Counted from the stretch's first letter, positions 7,335 to 17,417 are shown. The stretch: DNA of 64,000 nt from Rhodococcus rhodnii NBRC 100604 (GCF_001894925.1 NZ_BCXD01000009.1:1-64000); one strand, 5' to 3'. Made by a program: numbers and translations. The notes: a model not told the origin generated them from the sequence alone.

Positions 7335-8807
7335 TCAGCCCTGACGACCGCGGCGCGCGGGGGCGCCGGTGCGACGGCCACCGCCCGAGCGACCGGCGCG
7401 ACGTGCGTCGGCCGAGCCGCCGGTGCGCGACGCGCCGCCGCGATGTCCGCCGTTCTCGCCCCGCCGGCCTTCGCTGCGGCCCGCTTCGCTCCGGCCACGT
7501 CCACGAGCACCCTCGCTGCGGGTCCCGCGGCCGCGGTTCGCACCACCGTCGGTCCGGCGCGCGCCGCGTCCCGACCCCGCCGGGGCGCGGCGTCCTGCCT
7601 CCGCGGGCTCCGGCACGGCGACCGGAGTGACACGGGGGGCCGTCTCACCGACGAGGTCGAGAACGTGCGTCGAACGGGCGTTGCTGTCGACCGGCTTCGC
7701 GGTGATCGAGGCCTTGCGCATGAGCACGGCCAGATCGCGACGCTGCTCGGGCAGCACGACGGTGACGACGTCGCCCGCACTTCCCGCGCGCGCCGTACGG
7801 CCCGAACGATGCAGGTACGCCTTGTGTTCGGCGGGCGGATCGACGTGGACGACGAGTTCGACGTCGTCGACGTGCACGCCGCGCGCCGCGACGTCCGTCG
7901 CCACGAGCACCCGGGCGTCGCCGCTCGAGAACGCCGCGAGATTCCGGTCACGGGCGTTCTGCGACAGATTGCCGTGCAGATCGACCGACGGGATTCCCGC
8001 CGCAGTGAGCTGCTTCGCGAGCCGCTTGGCGTGATGCTTGGTGCGCATGAACAGGATTCGGCGGCCCGTGCCGGACGCGAGCACCTCGATGAGCTGCTTC
8101 TTCGAGTCCGCACCGTCGACGGCGAAGATGTGGTGCGTCATCGCGGCCACCGGCGAGTGCGCGCCGTCGACCGAATGCGGGACGGGATCGGTGAGGAAGC
8201 GCTTGACGAGCTTGTCGACGCCACCGTCGAGGGTCGCCGAGAACAGCAGACGCTGCGTCGACGGGGGAGTGGCCGCGAGGATGCGGGTCACACCGGGCAG
8301 GAAGCCGAGATCGGCCATGTGATCGGCCTCGTCGAGGACCGACACCTCGACACCGCCGAGGTCGACGTACTGCTGGCGCATGAGGTCCTCGAGCCGGCCG
8401 GGGCAGGCGACGACGATGTCGACGCCCTTGGCGAGTGCGGCGGTCTGACGGTTCTGCGACACGCCACCGAAGATCGTCGTGATGCTGAGGTTCTCGGCGG
8501 CGGCGATGGGCTCGAGCGCCGCGGTGATCTGTGTCGCGAGCTCGCGGGTCGGCGACAGGACGAGAGCGCGCGGACGGCCTGCCCGGAGCCGGCGCGAGGG
8601 TGTCTCGGCGAGCCGCTGCACGAGCGGGATCGAGAACGCGAGCGTCTTGCCGCTGCCGGTGCGGCCACGGCCGAGGACGTCACGGCCCTGCAGCGAATCG
8701 GGGAGGGTGTCGCGCTGGATCGGGAAGGGTGCGGTGATGCCCGCGTTGGTGAGTGCGGTGGAGATGGCGGGACGTACGCCGAGATCGGCGAACGAGGGTG
8801 ACGACAC
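7335..8807 (-). CDS. DEAD-box RNA helicase with Arg/Gly-rich tail
   Basis: 490 aa from GTG (VSSPSFADLG). It has the Q motif (PFPIQRDTLP), Walker A GRTGSGKT, PTREL, VLDEADHMAD, SATLDGG, and motif VI HRSGRTARAG. After the helicase core (about residue 365) the tail is rich in Arg, Gly and Ala (repeated RGR, RSEG and GGRR), typical of RNA-binding tails that add affinity without specificity. Probable roles are ribosome assembly or RNA turnover, especially in the cold. It is convergent with the CobW gene (18 bp apart). Confidence 0.95.
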   Translation of the reverse strand: MSSPSFADLGVRPAISTALTNAGITAPFPIQRDTLPDSLQGRDVLGRGRTGSGKTLAFSIPLVQRLAETPSRRLRAGRPRALVLSPTRELATQITAALEPIAAAENLSITTIFGGVSQNRQTAALAKGVDIVVACPGRLEDLMRQQYVDLGGVEVSVLDEADHMADLGFLPGVTRILAATPPSTQRLLFSATLDGGVDKLVKRFLTDPVPHSVDGAHSPVAAMTHHIFAVDGADSKKQLIEVLASGTGRRILFMRTKHHAKRLAKQLTAAGIPSVDLHGNLSQNARDRNLAAFSSGDARVLVATDVAARGVHVDDVELVVHVDPPAEHKAYLHRSGRTARAGSAGDVVTVVLPEQRRDLAVLMRKASITAKPVDSNARSTHVLDLVGETAPRVTPVAVPEPAEAGRRAPAGSGRGARRTDGGANRGRGTRSEGARGRGRSEAGRSEGRRGENGGHRGGASRTGGSADARRAGRSGGGRRTGAPARRGRQG

Positions 8808-8968
8808 GGTGAAGCCTTTCGGTGGCACGGGGCGACGACGTGCGCTGCGCACGCGGTCCGGACGTGGTGGTCGCCGTAAGAGGTGCGCTTGATGCCCGAG
8901 AAGGCCGATGCGATCTACGACGCGCGGCGGCGCGAACGCCGACCGACCGTGCGAGTCTACCCGCTCCG

Positions 8969-9397
8969 TCAGAGTCCTACCCACTCGGATACGCCCGTAG
9001 CGAAATGCTGGCGCTTCCAGATGGGGACGTCGTGCTTGATGCGCTCGACGAGTTCCGAGCACGCCACGAACGCTTCGCGCCGGTGAGCGGCGGCGACGGC
9101 GACAACGATCGCGAGGTCGCCGATCGCGAGATCACCGACGCGGTGGACCGCGGCGACGGGCAGTCCCGACGCCGCCGAGACGTCGTCGCAGCACGCGGCG
9201 AGGAAGCGCTCGGCGTCCGGATGCGACGAGTACTCGAGTGCTCGGACGTCCCGGCCGTCGTCGTGATCGCGTACGACGCCCGTGAACGTCACGACGGCAC
9301 CGAAATGCGCTCCGGCGACGGCGGAATCGACCCATGCGGGATCGAGGGGTTCGGACGAGATGCGGGCGAGACGGGTGTCGGGTGCGGCGTCGGTCAT
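8969..9397 (-). CDS. moaE: Molybdopterin synthase catalytic subunit
   Basis: 142 aa, starting MTDAAPDTRLARISSEPLD with SD GGAGGAG. Conserved features include VTFTGVVRDHDDG, YSSHPDAERF, HRVGDLAIGD and the C-terminal KHDVPIWKRQHF. MoaE with MoaD inserts two sulfurs into cyclic pyranopterin monophosphate. The start overlaps the moaC-moaB stop by ATGA, making moeA, moaC-moaB and moaE one coupled operon. Confidence 0.95.
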   Translation of the reverse strand: MTDAAPDTRLARISSEPLDPAWVDSAVAGAHFGAVVTFTGVVRDHDDGRDVRALEYSSHPDAERFLAACCDDVSAASGLPVAAVHRVGDLAIGDLAIVVAVAAAHRREAFVACSELVERIKHDVPIWKRQHFATGVSEWVGL

Positions 9398-10380
9398 GCG
9401 TGCGCTCCTCCTCCTGCGATCTGCGCGACGACGTGGTCGAGGATGGGATCGAGTACCGCGAGGCCGTCCTTCACGCCACCGGGCGACCCGGGGAGATTGA
9501 CGACGAACGTGCCCGCCGCGACGCCGGCGACACCGCGGCTGAGCACGGCGTGCGGCGTGGCGTGGGTGCCGCGCTCGCGGACGGCGTCGGCGACACCGAT
9601 CATCTCGCGGTCGAGCACCGCGCGTGTCGCTTCGGGAGTCGCGTCGGTCGGGGAGACGCCGGTGCCGCCCGTCGTGACGAGGACGGCGGGACGGGTCGAC
9701 AGCGCGTCCCGCAACCCGGCGGCGATGTCGGCGTCGGCGTAGACGAGCGGGCCGCGCACGTCGTAACCGCGTTCGGCGAGCCACGCGGCGATCCGGGGGC
9801 CGGTCGTGTCCTCGCGGGTGCCGCACGCCGAGCCGGTAGACGCGACGAGCACCGCGGCGGTGTTCGGGACTGCGCCCGTATCCGCCTCGTCGGACCGGCC
9901 CGACCGGGTCCAGTGCCCGCGCTTGCCGCCCGTCTTCTCCAGGAGCCGGACGTCGGTGAGGCTCGCGGCGGGATCCACGGCCTTGACCATGTCGTGCAGC
10001 GTGAGTCCCGCGACGGCGACGGCGGTGAGCGCCTCCATCTCGACGCCCGTCGCGCCTCGCGTCTTCGCTGTCGCCTCGATCGTGATGGCGTCGCCGTCGA
10101 GTCCGAAGGACACCTTCACCGACGACAGCGGCACCTGGTGGCACAGCGGGATCAGTTCGGACGTCTTCTTCGCCGCCGAGATTCCCGCGATGCGCGCGGT
10201 GGCGAGCACGTCGGCCTTGGGCATGTCGTCGGCACGCACGAGCGCGATCACCTCGGCGGTCGTGACGAGCCGGCCCGCCGCGAGCGCGACGCGATCGGTT
10301 TCCGGCTTCGCGCCGACGTCGACCATGCGTGCACGGCCCTCGCCGTCGAGATGAGTGAGGCTTCCGGGCAGGTCGGTCAC
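9394..10380 (-). CDS. Bifunctional MoaC-MoaB/Mog molybdenum cofactor protein
   Basis: 328 aa from GTG, whose GTGA overlaps the moeA stop. Residues 1 to about 155 are a complete MoaC (LIPLCHQVPLSSVKVSF, TGVEMEALTAVAVAGLTLHD, and the end VRLLEKTGGKRGHW), which forms cyclic pyranopterin monophosphate with MoaA. After a short linker (SGRSDEADTGAV), residues about 170-328 are a MoaB/MogA adenylyltransferase domain (VLVTTGGTGVSPTDATPEAT, NLPGSPGGVKDGL). No stop or start separates the two, so this is a true gene fusion. Similar fusions are annotated in other actinomycetes. Confidence 0.93.
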   Translation of the reverse strand: MTDLPGSLTHLDGEGRARMVDVGAKPETDRVALAAGRLVTTAEVIALVRADDMPKADVLATARIAGISAAKKTSELIPLCHQVPLSSVKVSFGLDGDAITIEATAKTRGATGVEMEALTAVAVAGLTLHDMVKAVDPAASLTDVRLLEKTGGKRGHWTRSGRSDEADTGAVPNTAAVLVASTGSACGTREDTTGPRIAAWLAERGYDVRGPLVYADADIAAGLRDALSTRPAVLVTTGGTGVSPTDATPEATRAVLDREMIGVADAVRERGTHATPHAVLSRGVAGVAAGTFVVNLPGSPGGVKDGLAVLDPILDHVVAQIAGGGAHA

Positions 10381-11615
10381 GAGGACTCCTGACGTGTCGG
10401 GGACGGGACGGCCGGCGAGAGGGGGAGGACGGTGACGGACTCGCCCGCCGCGAGTTCGGTGGTGTCGGCGGGAACGTCGATGAGGACGTCCGCCCACGCC
10501 ATCGCGGCGACGAGATGCGAGCTCGGCCCCGCGACCGTCTCGACGCGCCCGCCGCTCCAGCGGCCGCGCAGGAACTGCCGTTTGCCCGCGGGGGACCGCA
10601 GCGCGACGGCCAGCAGCGCGTGTCGCGGGTCGATCGGGGGGAGTCCCGCCGCCGCGCGCAGAACGGGCCGCGCGAACACGTCGAAGGACACGAGCGTGCT
10701 CACCGGGTTGCCGGGAAAGTTGAGGACGGGGACGCCGTCGATCATCCCGCTGCCCTGCGGACCACCGGGCTGCATCGCGACGTGCCCGAACCACGATCCG
10801 CGCGGCGCGAGCGAGTCCTTGACGACCTCGAAATCGCCCATCGAGACGCCGCCCGACGTGAGAACCAGATCCGCCGACCGGGTCGCTTCGGCGAGCAGGG
10901 CCGCGAACTCGGCCGGTTCGTCGCTGCTGCGGGTCTGCAGCACCACCTCGCCGCCGTTCGCGAGGACGCTCGCGGCGAGTGCGGTGCCGTTCGAGTCGTA
11001 GATCTCGCCGGGCCCGAGCGTGGTGCCGGCGGGGACGAGTTCGGCACCCGTCGTGAGCACCGCGACGCGTGGCCGCCGCAGCACCGCGACGGTGCTCAGC
11101 CCGACCGCCGCGAGCAGGGCGACGTGACGCGGCTCCAGCAGCGTGCCCGCGGGCAGGAGCACCGTTCCGGCCGTGACGTCGCTGCCCCGTTCGCGGACGA
11201 ACTCGCCCTCGGCGCGTCCGCGCAGGATCTCGACGGCGTCGCCCGCGCGATGCGTGTCCTCGACCGGGATCACGGCGTCGGCGCCGTCGGGCAGCACGCC
11301 ACCCGTCATGATCCGGATCGCGGTGCCCGGAGCCAGCGACAGCGGAGCGCCCGGCCCGGCGGGCACGACGTCCGTGCTCGGCAGCGTCACGGGGGCGTCC
11401 GCCACCGACGCCGCGGTCACGGCGTAACCGTCCATCTGCGAGTTGCGGAACGGCGGCAGGTCGATCGAGGCGACGACGTCGGTGGCCGTCGCGCGCCCGA
11501 GCGCGGCAGTGAGCCGTACGTCGTCGTGGCCGAGCTCGGTGAGCCCCGCCAGCAGTTCCGTCACGTGTTCGGCGTGCTCGGCGACGGTCCGCCGCTCGTC
11601 GTGCTGTGCGCTCAC
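10377..11615 (-). CDS. moeA: Molybdopterin molybdenumtransferase
   Basis: 412 aa from GTG with SD GAAGGAC. Signature segments include LPPFRNSQMDGYAV, IMTGGVLPDGADAVI, VLTTGAELV, GEIYDSNG, LTSGGVSMGD and NFPGNPVSTLVSFD. MoeA inserts molybdate into adenylylated molybdopterin. It heads the minus-strand operon and is divergent from moaA, with a 122-bp shared intergenic region. An upstream in-frame extension is rejected because it lacks an SD and homology. Confidence 0.95.
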   Translation of the reverse strand: MSAQHDERRTVAEHAEHVTELLAGLTELGHDDVRLTAALGRATATDVVASIDLPPFRNSQMDGYAVTAASVADAPVTLPSTDVVPAGPGAPLSLAPGTAIRIMTGGVLPDGADAVIPVEDTHRAGDAVEILRGRAEGEFVRERGSDVTAGTVLLPAGTLLEPRHVALLAAVGLSTVAVLRRPRVAVLTTGAELVPAGTTLGPGEIYDSNGTALAASVLANGGEVVLQTRSSDEPAEFAALLAEATRSADLVLTSGGVSMGDFEVVKDSLAPRGSWFGHVAMQPGGPQGSGMIDGVPVLNFPGNPVSTLVSFDVFARPVLRAAAGLPPIDPRHALLAVALRSPAGKRQFLRGRWSGGRVETVAGPSSHLVAAMAWADVLIDVPADTTELAAGESVTVLPLSPAVPSPTRQESS

Positions 11616-11737
11616 GTCGTCCTTCGGTGTCGAGTGTCTGCCGTGCCACCCGATCCTAGAGCGACGGGGCCGCCTGTACTCGCGACGGCGAGCGCCCGGG
11701 CCTGCATACTGGGACGCATGAAGGAGCGAGTCCCACG

Positions 11738-12793
11738 GTGACGTCGGTATCACTCGGAGTGCCCGCCGTGCGCGCTGCGGCGTCCCTGGACGGGCGGCCC
11801 GACACCCCCGAACTGGTCGACCGGTTCGGGCGGATCGCGCGCGATCTGCGGGTGTCGATCACCGAGAAGTGCTCGCTGCGCTGCACGTACTGCATGCCCG
11901 AGGAGGGCCTGCCGCCGATCCCCGCGCAGAATCTCCTGGACGCCGACGAGATCGTGCGGCTCGTGCGTATCGCCGTCCATGAACTGGGAGTTCGCGAGGT
12001 CCGGTTCACCGGCGGCGAGCCGCTCATGCGGGCGGATCTCGAGCGCATTCTCGCCGGCTGCGTCCGTGAGGTCCCCGGCATTCCGCTCGCGATGACGACG
12101 AACGCCGTCGGCCTCGAGCATCGGGCGCAGCGGCTCGCGGAGGCGGGGCTCACCCGCGTCAACGTCTCGCTCGACTCGATCGATCGCGAACACTTCGCGC
12201 GGCTGACCCGTCGCGATCGGCTGCCGTCCGTGCTCGCGGGCATTCGCGCGGCGGCCGAGGCCGGGCTCGCCCCCCTCAAGGTCAACGCCGTCCTCATGCC
12301 GGAGACGGTCGCGGGCGCGGCCGATCTGCTCGAATGGTGCGTCGCGGAGGGCGCGCAGTTGCGGTTCATCGAGGAGATGCCGCTCGACGCCGATCACGAG
12401 TGGGCGCGCGCGAACATGGTCACCGCCGAGCAGCTTCTCGGTGTGCTGGGCGCCCGCTTCGATCTCACGGAGGCGGGCCGGGAGGATCCGTCGGCGCCCG
12501 CCGAGACGTGGCTCGTCGACGGCGGTCCCGCGACGGTCGGGATCATCGCGTCCGTGACGCGCTCGTTCTGCTCCGACTGCGATCGCACGCGGCTCACCGC
12601 GGAGGGCACCGTGCGGTCGTGCCTGTTCAGCGACAGCGAAGTGGACCTGCGCGCCGCGCTTCGCGGTGGCGCGACCGATCACGACCTCGCGCAGCTGTGG
12701 CGCGGAGCGATGTGGAACAAGTGGGCCGGACACGGCATCGACGCGGCGGACTTCACTCCGCCCGAACGCAGCATGGGAGCGATCGGTGGCTGA
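11738..12793 (+). CDS. moaA: GTP 3',8-cyclase
   Basis: 351 aa from GTG, with GAAGGAG upstream. The radical-SAM cluster motif CSLRCTYC (CxxxCxxC) is present, the second 4Fe-4S cluster lies in [11 protein letters not shown]...RSCLF, and the protein ends in the Gly-Gly tail (AIGG) that activates MoaA. It converts GTP to 3',8-cyclo-7,8-dihydro-GTP in the first step of molybdopterin synthesis. The moaD start lies inside its last codons. Confidence 0.96.
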   Translation: MTSVSLGVPAVRAAASLDGRPDTPELVDRFGRIARDLRVSITEKCSLRCTYCMPEEGLPPIPAQNLLDADEIVRLVRIAVHELGVREVRFTGGEPLMRADLERILAGCVREVPGIPLAMTTNAVGLEHRAQRLAEAGLTRVNVSLDSIDREHFARLTRRDRLPSVLAGIRAAAEAGLAPLKVNAVLMPETVAGAADLLEWCVAEGAQLRFIEEMPLDADHEWARANMVTAEQLLGVLGARFDLTEAGREDPSAPAETWLVDGGPATVGIIASVTRSFCSDCDRTRLTAEGTVRSCLFSDSEVDLRAALRGGATDHDLAQLWRGAMWNKWAGHGIDAADFTPPERSMGAIGG

Positions 12794-13043
12794 CACGACT
12801 GCAGTGCAGGTGCGGTACTTCGCCGCCGCGTCGGACGCCGCGGGCTGCGTCAAGGAGACGCTCGATCTGCCCGCCGGCGCGAGTCTCGCAGACCTCGAGT
12901 CCGTGATCGTCGAGCGCCACGGCGACCGGATGCGACGCGTCCTGTCCGTCGCGGCGTTCCTCGTCGAGGACGACCTCACCCGCGACCGGACGGTACTCGC
13001 CGGGCCCGCCGTCGACGTCCTGCCGCCGTTCGCCGGCGGCTGA
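12786..13043 (+). CDS. moaD: Molybdopterin synthase sulfur carrier subunit (MoaD/ThiS fold)
   Basis: 85 aa from GTG, overlapping moaA by 8 bp. The beginning [20 protein letters not shown] and the segment [14 protein letters not shown] are typical of the ubiquitin-like MoaD fold. The C-terminus PPFAGG ends in the double glycine that is adenylated and thiocarboxylated. It is the partner of moaE across the divergent locus. Confidence 0.93.
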   Translation: MADTTAVQVRYFAAASDAAGCVKETLDLPAGASLADLESVIVERHGDRMRRVLSVAAFLVEDDLTRDRTVLAGPAVDVLPPFAGG

Positions 13044-13049
13044 GCCGCC

Positions 13050-14465
13050 TCAGCGCGCGAGGTATCGCAACGCCGACTCCGCGGCGTTGAATCCGCACAT
13101 GCCGTGGGTGCCCGCGCCCGGCGGTGTCGAGGCCGAGCACAGATAGGCGCCGGGCACACCGAGTGAATACGGGTCGAGTGCGAGCCGTGGCCGCACGAGC
13201 GTCCGGAGTCCGGCCGTCGCACCACCGACGATGTCGCCTCCGACGAGAGCGGGGTTCTCGCGTTCGAGTTCGGCGGGAGCCGTCGTCCGGACCGCCAGAA
13301 CGCGCTCGCGGAATCCGGGGGCGAAGCGTTCGATCTGTGCCGTGACGGCCTCGGTGGCGTCACCGTCGTAGCCCGTCGGCACGTGGGCGTACGCGTAGAG
13401 GGGATGGGCGTCGCCGTGCGACCGGGTCGGGTCGGCCACGTACTGCTGCCCGACGAGTACGAAGGGACGCTCCGGCATCACCCCGCGTGCGGTACTGCGC
13501 AGCGTTCCCGCGATCTCCGCGAACGTCCCGCCGAGGTGCACCGTCCCCGCGCGCGCGAGGTCGCGGTCCGTCCAGGGGACGCCCGAGGCGACGGCGTAGT
13601 CCACCCGGAAGGCCGCGGGGCCGGGCCGCCACGCGCGCATCGCCCGTGCGATCCGGCGGGGCAGCGCGTCGCCGTAGATCTCCGCCGCGGCGGTTGGTGC
13701 GGTGTCGAGCAGAACGACATCGGCAGGCGGCAGTTCGCGACGGTCGCGAATCCTGCGCCCCGTCTCGATCCGTCCGCCCGCGGCGCGCAACTCCGCCACG
13801 AGCGCCGCGACGAGCGCACCGGACCCGCCCTCGGCTACAGGCCAGCCGTGGCGGTGGCCGGCGGCGGCGATCGCGAGCCCCGCCGCACCCGACGCGAGCG
13901 CCGTCGTCGGAGCGAAGCCGTGGGCCGCGAGGCCGCCGAACAGTCCGCGAGCACGCTCGGTGCGCAACACCGTCGCGGTGACGGCCGCGGGGGTGAGAGC
14001 GCGAATCCCGAACCGGGCCAACGACACCGGATGCCGGGGAACGTGGAGGACCGGCCGCAGGATCTCGGGCGCGAGCCGGTCGAGGTCGGCCGCCGCGGGG
14101 CCCACGAGACGACGCCAGCGGCTCCCGTCGGGGCCGAGTCCCCGTGCGGTCGCCGCGATCGAGCGATACAGCAACGCGGGCGGTGCGTCGTCGAAGGGAT
14201 GCGCGCAGTCGACCTCGGCGGTGCGCCACCGAAGTCCGTGACGGGCGAGATCGAGCGTGCGCAGAAACGGTGACGCCGTCGCGAGCGGATGCATCGCCGA
14301 GCAGTGATCGTGGACGAGCCCGGGGAGCGTCGCCTCGGTGGAGCGCGCACCGCCGCCGATCGTCTCGGCGGCCTCGAGCACCGTCACGGCGACGCCGCTG
14401 CGCGCGAGATGCACCGCGGCAGCGAGCCCGTTGGGGCCACTGCCGACGACGACCGCGGTGCTCAC
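13050..14465 (-). CDS. FAD-dependent oxidoreductase, phytoene-desaturase/CrtI-like
   Basis: 471 aa. The FAD-binding dinucleotide motif is VVVGSGPNGLAAAV at the N-terminus, followed by GGGARSTEATLPG. The C-terminal GAGTHGMCGFNAAESAL motif is typical of the carotenoid desaturase/retinol saturase group of flavin amine-oxidase folds. Stand-alone actinomycete members are widespread and uncharacterised. No carotenoid genes are adjacent, so a carotenoid substrate should not be assumed. It is convergent with moaD, 6 bp apart. Confidence 0.88.
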   Translation of the reverse strand: MSTAVVVGSGPNGLAAAVHLARSGVAVTVLEAAETIGGGARSTEATLPGLVHDHCSAMHPLATASPFLRTLDLARHGLRWRTAEVDCAHPFDDAPPALLYRSIAATARGLGPDGSRWRRLVGPAAADLDRLAPEILRPVLHVPRHPVSLARFGIRALTPAAVTATVLRTERARGLFGGLAAHGFAPTTALASGAAGLAIAAAGHRHGWPVAEGGSGALVAALVAELRAAGGRIETGRRIRDRRELPPADVVLLDTAPTAAAEIYGDALPRRIARAMRAWRPGPAAFRVDYAVASGVPWTDRDLARAGTVHLGGTFAEIAGTLRSTARGVMPERPFVLVGQQYVADPTRSHGDAHPLYAYAHVPTGYDGDATEAVTAQIERFAPGFRERVLAVRTTAPAELERENPALVGGDIVGGATAGLRTLVRPRLALDPYSLGVPGAYLCSASTPPGAGTHGMCGFNAAESALRYLAR

Positions 14466-14489
14466 GTCGGTCGCGTCACCGTGTGCACC

Positions 14490-15332
14490 TCACTCGCGCC
14501 ACCACGTGTCGAGCGGCGCAGCGGGGACGGTGCGCTTGTGCCGCGTCGCGCGGAACATGCCCTCGATCTTCTCCGCCACCTCCGGCTCGACGTCCGCGCC
14601 TTCGAGATAGTCGTCGATCTCCTCGTAGCGCACGCCGAGTGCTTCTTCGTCGGGCAGCGCGGGACGGCCGTCCTCGAGATCGGCCGTGGGCACCTTCTTC
14701 CACGTGCTCTCCGGTGCGCCGAGTTCGCGCAGTAGCGCGGCACCCTGACGTTTCGTGAGGCCCGTGAGCGGGGTGAGGTCGACGCCGCCGTCGCCGTACT
14801 TGGTGAAGAACCCGGTGACGGCCTCGGCGGCATGATCGGTGCCGACGACGAGAAAGCCCAGCTGTCCGGCGATCGCGTATTGCAGCACCATCCGCTCGCG
14901 CGCCTTGATGTTGCCGCGCACGAAGTCGCGCAGCCGGCCGGTGTGGCCGAAGACGTCCTCGAGCGCCCTCGCTGCTTCGGCGGCCGTCGCGTCGGCACCG
15001 GGCGCGACGTCCACGACGATCGAGCGGTCGGGCTCGATGAACGACAGCGCGACCTGCGCGTCGTCCTCGTCCGACTGCGACCCGTAGGGCAGCCGGACCC
15101 CGAGGAACGACGCCTCGCCTCCCTCTTGCCGGAGCGAGTCGACGGCGAGCTGGCACAGCCGGCCCGCGAGCGTCGAGTCCTGGCCGCCGCTGATGCCGAG
15201 GACGAGCCCCTTCGCACCGGTCGTGCGCAGGTACTCCTTGAGGAATCGCACGCGATCCTGGATCTCCTCGGCGGGGTCGATGGACGCCTTCACCGCCAGT
15301 TCGTCGATGATCTCGGCACGCAGAGTCGTCAT
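14490..15332 (-). CDS. nadE: NH3-dependent NAD+ synthetase
   Basis: 280 aa. The PP-loop ATP-binding motif is [12 protein letters not shown]. Other family segments are [44 protein letters not shown] and [10 protein letters not shown]. The length fits the short ammonia-dependent NadE without a glutaminase domain. It amidates deamido-NAD to NAD+. It lies 24 bp upstream of the FAD oxidoreductase on the same strand and may be co-transcribed. Confidence 0.96.
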   Translation of the reverse strand: MTTLRAEIIDELAVKASIDPAEEIQDRVRFLKEYLRTTGAKGLVLGISGGQDSTLAGRLCQLAVDSLRQEGGEASFLGVRLPYGSQSDEDDAQVALSFIEPDRSIVVDVAPGADATAAEAARALEDVFGHTGRLRDFVRGNIKARERMVLQYAIAGQLGFLVVGTDHAAEAVTGFFTKYGDGGVDLTPLTGLTKRQGAALLRELGAPESTWKKVPTADLEDGRPALPDEEALGVRYEEIDDYLEGADVEPEVAEKIEGMFRATRHKRTVPAAPLDTWWRE

Positions 15333-15385
15333 GATCCCGACTCTAGCGAGCGAGATCGCGCGCCGCAGAAGGTACGTTCGGCGCC

Positions 15386-15940
15386 ATGACGCGACGCGAT
15401 GTGCTGGTGGTGAGTGCGACAGCCGCCGAGGCCGCCCACGTTCCGGACGGCTACGACGTCCTCGTCACGGGCATCGGCAAGGTCGCGTCGGCGAGTGCCG
15501 TCGCCGCCGCCCTCGCGTCGCGAGACACCCCACCCGAGTGGGTCGTCAACATCGGCACCGTGGGCGCGCTGCACGCGCACCACTCCGGCATGTTCGTGCC
15601 GTCGCGTGTGCTCAACCACGACATCAGCGCGGACGTCCTGCGCTCGATGGGATACGACGCGCAGGACACGCTCGACGTCGCCGGCGGCGACGGCTCGGTG
15701 CTCGCGACCGGTGACGTGTTCGTGTCGGAGGCCGCGGTGCGCGACGAACTCGCGCGTCGCGCGGATCTCGTCGACATGGAGGGATTCGCGATCGCGTGGG
15801 CGTGTGCGCGGGCGAGTGTTCCGTGCCGGCTCGTCAAGCACGTCAGCGACGGCGCCGACGAATCGGCGCTCTCGTGGGCGCAGGTGGTCGATGCGAGCGC
15901 GGGCGAACTCGCGCGGTGGCTCACCGGTCGGTTCGGCTAG
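15386..15940 (+). CDS. Nucleoside phosphorylase/nucleosidase (MTA/SAH nucleosidase-like)
   Basis: 184 aa, starting [19 protein letters not shown]. The fold segments [27 protein letters not shown] and [11 protein letters not shown] match the MtnN/phosphorylase superfamily; the E of DMEGFA binds ribose in this family. It is shorter than typical MtnN (about 230 aa), so substrate (methylthioadenosine, adenosylhomocysteine or other) is left open. Its stop overlaps the convergent META gene by 4 bp. Confidence 0.85.
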   Translation: MTRRDVLVVSATAAEAAHVPDGYDVLVTGIGKVASASAVAAALASRDTPPEWVVNIGTVGALHAHHSGMFVPSRVLNHDISADVLRSMGYDAQDTLDVAGGDGSVLATGDVFVSEAAVRDELARRADLVDMEGFAIAWACARASVPCRLVKHVSDGADESALSWAQVVDASAGELARWLTGRFG

Positions 15941-16719
15941 AGCGGCCACGCCCGGAGTTCGAAGCCGAGGCCGCGATCGTTGACCCAGTGCGCGCTGGTG
16001 CCCTCCACCGTCACGGTGACGTGACCGGCGAGGGCATCGAGGACGGCGCGCTCGAGTTCGGCGAGTTCGGGCGGGCACGGCTCGTCCGTGGTGATGGCGT
16101 CGCCGACGACCATGCCCGTGTCGCCGATCTCGGCGTCGGCCCGGAGCCGGTGACATCCCGTACTCCCGGTGACGGTCCCGTCCGTCGAGACCGTGATCTC
16201 GGGTGGCGACGTCTCGAGGGCGACCGATCTCGTCACGGCGTCGGGCGACGTGAGCGCGGTGACGATCCAGCGGGTGCCGGTGACGGAGCGGTCCGGCTCG
16301 GGCGGTGGCTCGGCGAGATGGACGGCGGTGCCCGGGGCGGTGAGGGTGAGCGTGTCGCCGGTCAGCGACCACGACGGCTGCGCGTCGAAGAGGGCCGTCA
16401 GCCAGTGATCGGCATCGGCCCGCTCGCCCTGGCACGCCATCATCGTCATCGCGAACGGGCGGGTGGCGAGGCGCCCTTCGGAGAAGTCGACGGGCGCGGA
16501 GCCACGGTTGCAGCCCGCGTCGGCGGCGAGCCTGCCGTCGTCGCCGAAGGTGAGCGTCAGCGGCCCGCCGCCCGGAATCGGGTCGCCGTCCACCGCGGTG
16601 GACACGAAGGTCCGACCCGTCGGGTCGGGCGGGCTCGCGTCGCTGTTGGCGACGCACGCGGTCACCGTGCCGGCGACGACGAGCGTCGACAGCACGAAGG
16701 CGATACGCAGCGGGCGCAT
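15937..16719 (-). CDS. META-domain lipoprotein
   Basis: 260 aa. A signal peptide with lipobox VTAC (Cys 22) precedes the mature protein. Two META-type units follow: about 34-120 (GRTFVSTAVDGDPI, DDGRLAADAGCN) and 140-225 (GTRWIVTALTS, TDGTVTGSTGCHRL). META domains occur in heat-shock HslJ and surface proteins; the function here is unknown, with location on the outer face of the membrane. It lies 53 bp downstream of the TetR gene on the same strand. Confidence 0.82.
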   Translation of the reverse strand: MRPLRIAFVLSTLVVAGTVTACVANSDASPPDPTGRTFVSTAVDGDPIPGGGPLTLTFGDDGRLAADAGCNRGSAPVDFSEGRLATRPFAMTMMACQGERADADHWLTALFDAQPSWSLTGDTLTLTAPGTAVHLAEPPPEPDRSVTGTRWIVTALTSPDAVTRSVALETSPPEITVSTDGTVTGSTGCHRLRADAEIGDTGMVVGDAITTDEPCPPELAELERAVLDALAGHVTVTVEGTSAHWVNDRGLGFELRAWPL

Positions 16720-16772
16720 GGAGCCGAAGGTAAGCCGCGAACGCGGCGAACAGGGCGGGTCGCACCCAATCG

Positions 16773-17417
16773 TTACTGCTCGTTTGCAGCGTCGATGCCC
16801 ACGGTGGTGCGCGGTTCCGGGGAGCCGGCGACGCGCTGCACCAGGTCCGCCCAGCCCTGTGCGATGCGGTCGAGCGGGATCCCGCGTTCGCGCAGTTGGT
16901 GCATGACGAGCGCGGCGTCGAGCGGCGCGAGCAGGGATTCGGCGAGCAGGTGCAGGTCGCCGCGGACGCCCGCGGAGGCGAGCAGCATGCGTACGTGGGT
17001 CAGGGCGACGAAGCGGGCGGGAACGGCGAACCGGTCGGTGGGCGACTCGTCGGCTTCGAGGACCACCTCGCCCTGGACGTCGATGACGGCGAGGCGCGCG
17101 CGGCCGAACGCGACGAGGCGGTCGAGGGGCGGGGCCCCGGGGCCGAGCGGCGGCGGCCCGGTGAGGAACGCTTCCTGGAGGTCTGTCTCCGTCTGATCGA
17201 GGAGGGCGCGCATGAGCCCGGCGCGATTGCCGAAGCGGCGAAAGACTGTGCCTTTGCCCACACCTGCGCGGGCGGCGACGGCGTCCATCGTCACGGCACA
17301 CGCACCGAGTTCGGTGACGAGCGCGGCGGCGGCGTCCAGCAACAGCCTGCGGTTTCGTGCGGCATCGCCTCGTTCGCGCGGTGCTGGAGCGCCGAGGGAG
17401 ATGTTGTCGAGAGACAC
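16773..17417 (-). CDS. TetR family transcriptional regulator
   Basis: 214 aa. The N-terminal helix-turn-helix reads CAVTMDAVAARAGVGKGTVFRRFGNR, a canonical TetR signature. The C-terminal half has no recognised ligand family. It is divergent from the FMN reductase gene across a 97-bp gap and probably regulates it. The proposed FMN-reductase promoter (17448-17476) lies in that gap, where a bound TetR dimer would block it. Confidence 0.92.
   Translation of the reverse strand: MSLDNISLGAPAPRERGDAARNRRLLLDAAAALVTELGACAVTMDAVAARAGVGKGTVFRRFGNRAGLMRALLDQTETDLQEAFLTGPPPLGPGAPPLDRLVAFGRARLAVIDVQGEVVLEADESPTDRFAVPARFVALTHVRMLLASAGVRGDLHLLAESLLAPLDAALVMHQLRERGIPLDRIAQGWADLVQRVAGSPEPRTTVGIDAANEQ

Noticed and set aside
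9394-10380. moaC and moaB as two genes
   Set aside because: The linker is in frame with no stop, no SD and no start codon in a suitable place.
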